Assembly: GCA_046729975.1 (NCBI GenBank)
Contig: JBKPHS010000119.1
Coordinates: 1 to 6,898, forward strand
Source of the DNA: JBKPHS01 sp046729975
GTDB lineage: Bacteria > Actinomycetota > Thermoleophilia > Solirubrobacterales > Thermoleophilaceae
Direction of reading: 5' to 3'
Length of the DNA stretch: 6,898 nucleotides
Position numbers and translations under genes: made by a program. Under the pieces are notes generated by a model. That model did no database searches. It saw nothing but the letters and a program-made list of their open reading frames with translations, and had not been told where the DNA came from. Of the stretch, positions 1 to 5,142 are shown piece after piece; position 1 is the first letter of the stretch, and every line of letters begins with the position of its first letter.

Positions 1-216
1 CTCATCCTGTTCCTGGTCGTCTCGCTCGGCCTGTGGGCGTACATGCAGAACGCGCTGAACGGCATCTGGCGCGCCGAGGCGCAGGCCCTCCCCGGGCAGC
101 CCGCCCCGCCCGAGGTCGGGGAGGGCATGCCGCCGCGGCTACCGGCCCAGGACGAGCCTGCCGCACCTGCACCGCCGGAGAGCCGGCCGGAGGGCGGCCC
201 TCCGCCCGGTCCGTAG
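1..216 (+). CDS. C-terminal end of an unidentified membrane protein (5' end outside window)
   Basis: Frame 1 is open from the first base to the TAG at 214-216 and gives the last 71 residues of a protein whose start is outside the window. Nearly every codon ends in G or C, as in the atp genes that follow, which supports real coding. The visible part starts with a hydrophobic segment (LILFLVVSLGLWAYM, about residues 1-15 of the fragment), probably the last membrane helix. A short basic/acidic stretch (NGIWRAEAQ) follows, then a roughly 40-residue Pro/Ala/Gly/Glu-rich tail that looks disordered. I do not recognise the family. In several actinobacteria the gene before the atp operon is a WecA/Rfe-type polyprenyl-phosphate GlcNAc-1-phosphate transferase, which also ends near a membrane helix, but nothing in this fragment shows that. 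The 184-nt gap and the hairpin at its end suggest a transcription unit separate from the atp operon. Confidence 0.72.
   Translation, partial: LILFLVVSLGLWAYMQNALNGIWRAEAQALPGQPAPPEVGEGMPPRLPAQDEPAAPAPPESRPEGGPPPGP
183..209 (+). other. GC-rich inverted repeat at the end of the upstream gene
   Basis: Bases 183-194 pair with 198-209 at 11 of 12 positions (one C/C mismatch at 187/205) around a 3-nt CGG loop, so the RNA could form a strong hairpin ending 4 nt before the TAG stop. No T-run follows, so it is not a classical intrinsic terminator. It might stabilise the mRNA 3' end or help termination in a GC-rich organism. It also encodes the Gly/Pro tail, so composition alone may explain it. Confidence 0.35.
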
Positions 217-253
217 CGGGGTCGCCCGGCGCGATGGACGTCCTCGCGGCGGG

Positions 254-275
254 TGTCACAAAGTTGTTACAAAGT
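254..275 (+). repeat. 11-bp tandem repeat forming a candidate operator
   Basis: TGTCACAAAGT (254-264) is followed directly by TGTTACAAAGT (265-275), with 10 of 11 bases the same. The junction also makes an inverted repeat, GTnACAA-AG-TTGTnAC (255-270). It is AT-richer than its surroundings and overlaps the proposed -35 element, the usual place for a regulator site. No known regulator is assigned; the binding role is inferred. Confidence 0.45.
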
Positions 276-293
276 CCCAGCCGCTGCTAGGCT
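264..293 (+). promoter_or_regulatory. Candidate sigma-70-type promoter of the atp operon
   Basis: TTGTTA (264-269) resembles a -35 box (4 of 6 to TTGACA). After an 18-bp spacer, TAGGCT (288-293) fits the actinobacterial -10 pattern TAnnnT. Transcription would start near 300, leaving a leader of about 100 nt before the TTG of atpZ. It is the only good pair I see in the 217-400 gap. The rest of that gap (217-253 and 294-380) is GC-rich with no convincing gene or site. Confidence 0.42.
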
Positions 294-400
294 GAAGGCC
301 CGCGCCGGGAGCCGCCGCCGGAGCACTTTCGCCGAGGCGCGACAGCCACCCTCCCGCCCGGCCCGGGGCCATCTCTCCATGTGGAAGGACAGCGCCCACA

Positions 401-640
401 TTGACCGACCCTTCAAACCAACCGGCCTCAGGCCGGGAGTCACGGGGCGGGGGTGGGCCGCAAAATCCCGCTCAGGCTGGCATCCTGCTCATCGTCACCG
501 CGCTGCTGTGTGCTGCGATCGGCTTCGGCCTCGGGTCGCTGGCCGGGGGCGCCGTCGCGGGGATCCTCGCGGGGGTGGGAGGCCTCATCGGACTGTTCCT
601 CGGTTTTGCCCTTGTCTACTCACGCTTTAAAGACCTCTGA
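401..640 (+). CDS. atpZ: AtpZ-like small membrane protein (ATP synthase accessory subunit)
   Basis: This 79-residue protein opens the operon. The first 25 residues are polar and rich in Gly, Pro, Asn and Gln. Two membrane helices follow (about 26-46 and 50-73), full of small-residue patterns (GFGLG, GGAVAG, GGLIGLFLG), ending in a basic tail, YSRFKDL. Two Gly-rich helices, this length and this position are typical of the AtpZ/AtpR-type proteins that precede atpB. In studied bacteria AtpZ works with AtpI in Mg/Ca transport or c-ring assembly. The Asp that often lies between the helices is missing here. The TTG start is chosen because no ATG or GTG suits this frame; GGAAGG (383-388) is a possible Shine-Dalgarno, but its 12-nt spacing is long. 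Codons near the N-terminus are less GC-biased than elsewhere, which slightly weakens the exact start. The family call rests on pattern and context. Confidence 0.62.
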   Translation: MTDPSNQPASGRESRGGGGPQNPAQAGILLIVTALLCAAIGFGLGSLAGGAVAGILAGVGGLIGLFLGFALVYSRFKDL

Positions 641-647
641 GCCGCCA

Positions 648-1016
648 ATGGCCCTGAAGCTCCTACGCCACTTCGACCTCGTGGTGCTGGCGCTCGCACT
701 ACCGCTGTTCGTCGCAGCCGACCTGCCGCTGCTCGGCTATGCGGCCGGCGCCGGCGCGTGGCTGCTCCAGCGCGGCATCCAGGTGCTGCTCGAGCGGCGC
801 GCGTCGGAGTCGCACGATCCGCGCATTGTGGCCGGCCTGACCGCTGGCGGGATGATCGGCCGCGGCTGGCTCGTGGCGCTGCTCATCTTCGGCGTCGGCC
901 TCGCCGCGGACGACGACGCGGTCGGCCTCTCCGCGGCCGTACTGTTCATCGCCGTCTTCACGGTCTATTTCACGATGAAGTTGATCTTCCGCCCGTTCGA
1001 GATGGAGGGCCGATGA
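648..1016 (+). CDS. atpI: AtpI-like ATP synthase accessory membrane protein
   Basis: A 122-residue protein with four likely membrane helices: about 9-29, 31-48, 68-87 and 91-112. The loop between helices 2 and 3 is charged (LERRASESHDPR), and the end is basic then acidic (KLIFRPFEMEGR). Four helices, this size and the place directly before atpB match the ATP synthase I (AtpI) family, which helps assemble the c-ring in some bacteria and is often dispensable. Sequence conservation in the family is low, so the call leans on topology and context. The ATG at 648 lies 7 nt after the atpZ stop. The reading frame stays open upstream to 453, but that part overlaps atpZ and would add a non-membrane Ser/Arg-rich stretch, so it is rejected. 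No clear Shine-Dalgarno is visible, suggesting coupling to atpZ. The last codons overlap atpB by 4 bp (ATGA). Confidence 0.66.
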   Translation: MALKLLRHFDLVVLALALPLFVAADLPLLGYAAGAGAWLLQRGIQVLLERRASESHDPRIVAGLTAGGMIGRGWLVALLIFGVGLAADDDAVGLSAAVLFIAVFTVYFTMKLIFRPFEMEGR

Positions 1017-1945
1017 CCGCGCAGGCGGCGCCGCACCGCAATCGCTTGAGGACCCGTACGCTGGTGGTCCTGAGCATCTCGGGCCTGGTGCTGCTCGCCG
1101 GGGTGGTCGGGGCGATCTTCGGCAGCGAGGGCAAGAACGACACGTTCAAGCCGCAGGACGAGTTCAAGCTCGACCCCTGGATCTCGCTCAAGATCGGCTC
1201 CCTGGACATGAGCATCAACAAGGCCGTGCTCTACCTGTTCCTGGCCTGCGCGCTCACTACTTGGACGATGGTGTGGATCGCGAGGCGGATGCAGGCGCGC
1301 CCAAACCGGGTGCAGACCGCCGTCGAGGTGGGCTACGACCTGACCTTCAACAACATCGCGCGTGGCAACATGGAGCCGCGCATGGCGGCGAAGTGGTTCC
1401 CGTTCGTCGCGACCCTGTTCTTCTTCATCTGGTTCTCGAACATCATCGGCTACATCCCCCTGCCGACGAACACGCACGAGACGATCGACATCTTCGGGGT
1501 CGAGTTCCCGGCGCTCGCGCTCTACGCGGCCACGGCCAACATCTCGGTCCCGCTGGCGCTCACCCTGACGGTGTGGTTCACCTACCACGTCGAGGGCATC
1601 CGGGCGCACGGCTTCATCGGCTACCTCAAGAGCTGGCTCCCCGCGGGCGTCACCGGAGTGGCCGCCGTTCCGATCTTCGCCATCGAGGTGATCTCGCAGT
1701 TCGTCCGGATCATCTCGCTGTCGGTGCGACTGTTCGCGAACATCCTCGCCGGCCACCTCCTGATCCTCTTCATGGCGGGTGGCCTCGTCGTGCTGCTGGG
1801 GCTCGCCGCGATCGGCATCTTCACGTTGCCTGCCGCGATCGCCTTCTTCCTCTTCGAGGTAGGCCTGATCGCGACCCTTCAGGCCTTCATCTTCGCCACG
1901 CTCACGTCCATCTACCTCGGCGGGGCCACCGCCGGACAGCACTAG
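1013..1945 (+). CDS. atpB: F1Fo ATP synthase subunit a
   Basis: This 310-residue protein is the stator channel subunit of Fo, carrying protons to and from the c-ring. The core is clear. YDLTFNNIARGNM (108-120) starts the conserved part. ISLSVRLFANILAGH (234-248) holds the essential arginine, R239 (E. coli R210). FEVGLIATLQAFIFATLTSIYL follows in two parts (281-302), with E282 and Q290. H248 and E282 occupy the places of E. coli E219 and H245, the swapped pairing common outside enterics. Membrane helices lie near 17-37, 69-90, 127-147, 168-190, 215-262 (long, perhaps two) and 265-302. The segment at 17-37 is extra compared with the E. coli protein, whose first helix aligns with 69-90. The start ATG overlaps the atpI stop, with GGAGGG (1004-1009) only 3 nt before it. 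Confidence 0.97.
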   Translation: MTAQAAPHRNRLRTRTLVVLSISGLVLLAGVVGAIFGSEGKNDTFKPQDEFKLDPWISLKIGSLDMSINKAVLYLFLACALTTWTMVWIARRMQARPNRVQTAVEVGYDLTFNNIARGNMEPRMAAKWFPFVATLFFFIWFSNIIGYIPLPTNTHETIDIFGVEFPALALYAATANISVPLALTLTVWFTYHVEGIRAHGFIGYLKSWLPAGVTGVAAVPIFAIEVISQFVRIISLSVRLFANILAGHLLILFMAGGLVVLLGLAAIGIFTLPAAIAFFLFEVGLIATLQAFIFATLTSIYLGGATAGQH

Positions 1946-1952
1946 CCAAATC

Positions 1953-1959
1953 AAGGAGG
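1953..1959 (+). promoter_or_regulatory. Strong ribosome binding site for atpE
   Basis: AAGGAGG lies 5 nt before the GTG at 1965, close to a perfect Shine-Dalgarno with ideal spacing. It fixes the GTG start of subunit c and fits the need for many c copies per complex. Confidence 0.85.
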
Positions 1960-1964
1960 CTTCC

Positions 1965-2255
1965 GTGGAATTCGTCAGCGTCATTCCCGATCTGATCGCC
2001 CAGGGCGGCGGCGGGGTCACCGACACGGGCGTCTCGGACGCCGGCAAGGCGATCGCGCTCGGCGTCGGAGCCGGCCTCGGGACGATCGGTCCGGGCATCG
2101 GCGTCGGGTACATCTTCGGCAAGGTGATCGAGTCGGTCACGCGCCAGCCCGAGATGCGCGACGAGATCACCTCGATCCAGTGGCTCGGCTTCGCGCTGAC
2201 CGAGGCGATCGTGTTCTACGCGTTCATCTTCGGGCTGATCGCGTTCTTCCTCTAG
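1965..2255 (+). CDS. atpE: F1Fo ATP synthase subunit c (proton type)
   Basis: A 96-residue hairpin protein that forms the rotating ring. Helix 1 (about 28-54) has the Gly-rich packing pattern (GVGAGLGTIGPGIGVGY). The cytoplasmic loop carries the conserved RQPE (60-63). Helix 2 (about 72-96) carries the ion-binding carboxylate E80 in ALTEAIVFYAF. In Na+-type c subunits such as that of Ilyobacter tartaricus, helix 1 has a Gln in GPGVGQGY and the carboxylate is followed by Ser. Here these are Val47 and Ala81, so protons are the likely ion. The protein is longer than the usual 70-85 residues because of a roughly 24-residue N-terminal stretch with a Gly run (14-17) that should face the outside. 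The GTG start is set by the strong AAGGAGG site. The atpF start follows after only 3 nt. Confidence 0.97.
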   Translation: MEFVSVIPDLIAQGGGGVTDTGVSDAGKAIALGVGAGLGTIGPGIGVGYIFGKVIESVTRQPEMRDEITSIQWLGFALTEAIVFYAFIFGLIAFFL

Positions 2256-2258
2256 CGG

Positions 2259-2891
2259 ATGAGCGCGCTGAACGACATCGTGTTCGTAATCGCCCAGGCA
2301 GAGGGCGGAGGTGGCGAGGACAGCGGCGGCAACTTCCTGGTCACGCCGAGCGTCGGCCTGATGATCTGGACGCTGATCGCGTTCGGCGCCACGCTGCTGA
2401 TCCTCAGGAAGCTCGCCTTCCCGCGGATCCAGGAGGCGCTGGATCGCCGGCGGCGGGCGATCGACGAGTCGATCGAGGCGGCCGAGCGGACGCGCCGCGA
2501 GGCCGACGAGCTGCTCGCCGAGTACCGCGAGCGACTCAGGGAGGCGCGGGACCAGGCGGACGACATCCTGGTCCGTGCGCGCAGGGCGGGCGAGCGCTTC
2601 GAGGAGGAGACGAAGGACCGCACGCGCAAGGAGCGCGAGGAGCTGATGGCGCGCACCCGGCGCGAGATCGAGGCGGAGACCCGCCGCGCGCTCGACGAGA
2701 TCCGCCGGGAGGTGGCGGGCCTCACGGTGATGGCAACCGAGAAGCTCACGCGCAAGGCGCTCGACGAGGAGGACCAGCGCCGCCTTGTGGAGGAGGCTCT
2801 CGCCGAGGTCGACTTCTCCGAGCTCGCCGGCGAGCGCGGGAACGGCGGGGGGCGGCCGGACGCGGCCGCCGTTCCGGACGAGGAGCGATAG
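2259..2891 (+). CDS. atpF: F1Fo ATP synthase subunit b (peripheral stalk)
   Basis: A 210-residue protein with one membrane helix (about 31-49, VGLMIWTLIAFGATLLIL). The classic junction LAFPRIQEALDRRRRAID follows (52-69), then a long charged helix to about 185 (Arg/Glu/Ala-rich, coiled-coil-like). It links subunit a in the membrane to delta on top of F1. It is longer than E. coli b (156 residues). The extra parts are an outside N-terminal tail with a Gly run (16-19) and a disordered acidic/Gly tail (about 189-210). Only one b gene is present, so the stalk is probably a homodimer, unlike the b/b' pair of cyanobacteria and alphaproteobacteria. The ATG lies 3 nt after the atpE stop and has no Shine-Dalgarno, so translation is probably coupled to atpE. 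Confidence 0.95.
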   Translation: MSALNDIVFVIAQAEGGGGEDSGGNFLVTPSVGLMIWTLIAFGATLLILRKLAFPRIQEALDRRRRAIDESIEAAERTRREADELLAEYRERLREARDQADDILVRARRAGERFEEETKDRTRKEREELMARTRREIEAETRRALDEIRREVAGLTVMATEKLTRKALDEEDQRRLVEEALAEVDFSELAGERGNGGGRPDAAAVPDEER

Positions 2892-2903
2892 CGCAGGCCC
2901 GGA

Positions 2904-3437
2904 ATGGAAGACATCGCCCAGGTCTACTCCCACTCGCTCTTCGACGTCGCGAAGGAGCACGACGTCCTCGACGAGGTGCACGACCAGCTCGGCCAGTTCG
3001 CCGACGCGCTCTCGGAGAGCCGCGAGCTCCAGTTCTTCTTCTTCTCGCCCTACTTCTCGTCGGAGGAGAAGAAGGACGGCATCCGCAAGCTGATCGAGGG
3101 CGGGAACGAGTTCTTCGTGAACTTCCTGCAGGTCGTCGCGGAGAAGCATCGGATGCCCGCCCTCTTCCGCATCCGCCGGGCCTTCGACGAGCTCTGGCAC
3201 GAGGCGAACAGGCTGCTATCCGTACGCGTGACGAGCGCGATCGAGCTCGACGATGCGACCCTGAAGGAGATCGGAAAGCGCATCGAGGAGCAGACCGACC
3301 GGCGCATCGAGCTCGAGAGCGACGTCGACCCCGACGTGCTCGGCGGCCTCGTGGTCCGGGTCGGTAACCAGGTGCTCGACGCGAGCATCCACAGAAGACT
3401 TGAGCAACTGAGGAAGCAATTGGCCAGTGCCGCCTAA
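2904..3437 (+). CDS. atpH: F1Fo ATP synthase subunit delta (OSCP)
   Basis: A 177-residue protein, normal length for bacterial delta, that caps F1 and joins the alpha N-termini to subunit b. The N-terminal helical domain (about 1-105) starts with the usual AQVYSHSLFDVAKE pattern and includes FFFFSPYFSSEEKKDGI (44-60). The C-terminal domain has the family signature around 140-165: VDPDVLGGLVVRVG, then NQVLDASIHRRLEQL. It stands alone, unlike the fused b-delta protein of mycobacteria, which helps exclude that group. The ATG at 2904 lies 12 nt after the atpF stop and has only a weak CAGG upstream. Its own TAA stop overlaps the ribosome binding site of atpA. Confidence 0.95.
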   Translation: MEDIAQVYSHSLFDVAKEHDVLDEVHDQLGQFADALSESRELQFFFFSPYFSSEEKKDGIRKLIEGGNEFFVNFLQVVAEKHRMPALFRIRRAFDELWHEANRLLSVRVTSAIELDDATLKEIGKRIEEQTDRRIELESDVDPDVLGGLVVRVGNQVLDASIHRRLEQLRKQLASAA

Positions 3438-3441
3438 GGAG
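3436..3441 (+). promoter_or_regulatory. Ribosome binding site for atpA, overlapping the atpH stop
   Basis: AAGGAG begins inside the TAA stop of atpH and lies 11 nt before the ATG at 3453. The match is good, the spacing a little long. The overlap with the stop suits termination-reinitiation coupling. Confidence 0.65.
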
Positions 3442-3452
3442 ACCCGAAACAG

Positions 3453-5117
3453 ATGAAGATCAAGCCCGACGAGATCACGAGCATCCTCAGGAGCCGCATC
3501 GAGGGGTTCGACGAGGACGGCGGCGCGGACCTCTCCGAGGTCGGCACCGTCCTGTCGATCGGGGACGGCATCGCGCGCGTCCACGGCCTCGACAACGCCA
3601 TGTCGCTGGAGATGCTCGAACTGCCGCACGACGTGACCGGCATCGTGCTCAACCTCGAGTCCGACAACGTCGGCGCCGTGCTCTTCGGCGAGTGGGAGGA
3701 GATCGAGGAGGGCGACACGGTCAAGCGCACGGGCCGCCTGCTCGATATACCGGTGGGCGAGGCCCTGCTCGGGCGCATCGTCGGCCCCCTGGGCAACCCG
3801 CTCGACGGCAAGGGCGAGGTGAATACTGATGCCACCCGTCCGGCCGAGTTCAAGGCCCCCGGCGTGGTTCAGAGGCAGCCGGTGGTCGAGCCGATGCTGA
3901 CCGGCCTCAAGGCGATCGACTCGATGATCCCGATCGGCCGCGGGCAGCGCGAGCTGATCATCGGGGACCGGCAGACGGGCAAGACGGCGATCGCGATCGA
4001 CGCGATCATCAACAACCGGGACAAGGACCTGATCTGCATCTACGTGGCCGTCGGCCAGCGCATGTCGACGGTGGTCCAGGTGGCGCAGACTCTCGAGGAG
4101 CACGGCGCGCTCGAGAACACGATCATCGTCGCCGCCTCCGCCGACGAGGCCGCGCCGATCAAGTACCTCGCGCCGTACGCCGGGTGCGCGATGGGCGAGC
4201 ACTTCCTCTACAACGGGCGGGCCGCCCTCTGCGTCTACGACGACCTGACGAAGCACGCCTATGCGTACCGGCAGATGTCGCTGCTGCTGCGGCGGCCCCC
4301 CGGCCGGGAGGCCTACCCCGGTGACGTCTTCTACCTGCACTCCCGGCTGCTCGAGCGCGCGGTCAAGCTGAGCGACGACCTCGGTGGCGGGTCGCTGACC
4401 GCTCTGCCGATCATCGAGACGCAGGCCGGTGACGTCTCGGCGTACATCCCGACCAACGTCATCTCGATCACCGACGGCCAGATCTACCTGGAGCCCGGGC
4501 TCTTCTACTCGGGCGTCCGCCCGGCCATCAACGTGGGCATCTCGGTGTCGCGTGTGGGCGGCAACGCTCAGCCGACGCCCATGAGGAAAGTCGCCGGCAA
4601 GCTGCGCATCGAGCTCTCGCAGTATCGCGAGCTCGAGGCGTTCGCGCAGTTCGGCTCCGAGCTCGATCCCGACACGCAGGCGACGCTGGCGCGAGGCGAG
4701 CGCCTGGTCGAGACGCTCAACCAGAACGAGCTCTCCCCTTGGCCGATCGAGGACCAGGTCGCGGCCATCTACGCGGGCACCGGCGGCTATCTCGACCGGA
4801 TCAAGGTCGAGCGGGTCGACGAGTTCCAGCAGTTCCTGCTCGCGCGGCTGCACGCGGACAACGACGAGCTGATGCGAAAGATCGCCGACGGCAACTGGGA
4901 CGACACGATCGAGGAGCAGCTCGGCGGCGCGATCGCCCAGGCGCTCGACGACTTCGGGCCGGATCTGGACGAAGAGGGGCAGCCGCTGGAGGAAGGGGAA
5001 TCCGACCGGGTTCGCTCCGAGGAGGGGCGTGAGCGGGAAGAGCCCCCAGCCCCCGGCCCCCAGCCCCCAGAGGAGGAGCCCGAAGAGGAGAAGGAAGAGG
5101 CCGGAGCAACAGCCTGA
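3453..5117 (+). CDS. atpA: F1 ATP synthase subunit alpha, with acidic C-terminal extension
   Basis: A 554-residue non-catalytic nucleotide-binding subunit of the F1 hexamer. The N-terminal barrel (about 25-95) includes VGTVLSIGDGIARVHGL (30-46). The Walker A motif is GDRQTGKT (171-178), with the Gln typical of alpha. Walker B is ALCVYDDL (258-265). YPGDVFYLHSRLLERA (288-303) is typical of the family. PAINVGISVS (357-366) fits the ATPase alpha/beta signature, and R367 in the following SRVGG is the arginine finger that reaches into the beta site. Up to about residue 502 the protein matches the usual alpha. Residues 503-554 form an extra low-complexity tail, first Asp/Glu/Gly-rich, then Pro-rich (531-543), then Glu-rich. 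The Pro part is encoded by a 7-bp tandem repeat, and the stop codon itself is the first triplet of a second repeat. Mycobacterial alpha has a C-terminal extension that restrains ATP hydrolysis; a similar role here is only a guess. Confidence 0.98.
   Translation: MKIKPDEITSILRSRIEGFDEDGGADLSEVGTVLSIGDGIARVHGLDNAMSLEMLELPHDVTGIVLNLESDNVGAVLFGEWEEIEEGDTVKRTGRLLDIPVGEALLGRIVGPLGNPLDGKGEVNTDATRPAEFKAPGVVQRQPVVEPMLTGLKAIDSMIPIGRGQRELIIGDRQTGKTAIAIDAIINNRDKDLICIYVAVGQRMSTVVQVAQTLEEHGALENTIIVAASADEAAPIKYLAPYAGCAMGEHFLYNGRAALCVYDDLTKHAYAYRQMSLLLRRPPGREAYPGDVFYLHSRLLERAVKLSDDLGGGSLTALPIIETQAGDVSAYIPTNVISITDGQIYLEPGLFYSGVRPAINVGISVSRVGGNAQPTPMRKVAGKLRIELSQYRELEAFAQFGSELDPDTQATLARGERLVETLNQNELSPWPIEDQVAAIYAGTGGYLDRIKVERVDEFQQFLLARLHADNDELMRKIADGNWDDTIEEQLGGAIAQALDDFGPDLDEEGQPLEEGESDRVRSEEGREREEPPAPGPQPPEEEPEEEKEEAGATA
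5041..5070 (+). repeat. Heptanucleotide tandem repeat AGCCCCC (4.3 copies)
   Basis: Units lie at 5041-5047, 5048-5054, 5055-5061 and 5062-5068, plus AG at 5069-5070. The only deviation is A to G at 5055. It lies inside the last codons of atpA and encodes the Pro-rich stretch of its tail. The four C5 runs mean the - strand has four G5 runs with 2-nt loops, a very strong G-quadruplex motif on the template strand. Heptanucleotide arrays of this style are known as STRR repeats in heterocystous cyanobacteria; the link here is by resemblance only. Confidence 0.9.
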
Positions 5118-5142
5118 CTACCGATTACCGACTACCGATTAC
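5115..5142 (+). repeat. Heptanucleotide tandem repeat CGAYTAC between atpA and atpG
   Basis: Four units: TGACTAC (5115-5121), CGATTAC (5122-5128), CGACTAC (5129-5135) and CGATTAC (5136-5142). ACTAC and ATTAC alternate, giving a 14-bp higher period. The array starts exactly at the atpA stop codon (TGA, 5115-5117) and ends exactly before the TTG start of gamma. It is AT-richer than its surroundings. It fills the space where a ribosome binding site for atpG would be expected. Confidence 0.9.

Noticed and set aside
355..370. GC-rich self-complementary run in the atpZ leader
   Set aside because: Short, ambiguous pairings expected in C/G-only sequence; no T-run and no riboswitch-like layout.
253..630. 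A + strand open frame overlapping the promoter region and atpZ
   Set aside because: Arg/Pro/Ser-rich with no membrane pattern; the overlapping frame at 401-640 gives a sensible two-helix protein in the right operon position.
453..647. Upstream extension of the atpI frame
   Set aside because: It overlaps atpZ and adds 65 Ser/Arg-rich residues unlike the family; the ATG at 648 starts just before the first helix.
965..2170. Long open frame on the - strand (401 codons) across atpB/atpE
   Set aside because: It is the mirror of strongly conserved atpB and atpE, gives a low-complexity Arg/Asp/Glu-rich protein, and arises because stops are rare in GC-rich DNA.
1965..2255. Na+-driven c subunit
   Set aside because: Val47 and Ala81 stand where Na+-binding c subunits have Gln and Ser; only the shared carboxylate is present.
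1902..3200. Long open frame on the - strand (432 codons) across atpE-atpH
   Set aside because: Antisense shadow of known genes with composition bias and no recognisable domain.
3216..4853. Long open frame on the - strand (545 codons) across atpA
   Set aside because: Antisense to conserved alpha codons; Leu/Asp/Arg/Val-rich translation with no family features.
5041..5142. Possible CRISPR array
   Set aside because: Units are 7 bp and directly tandem, with no spacers.
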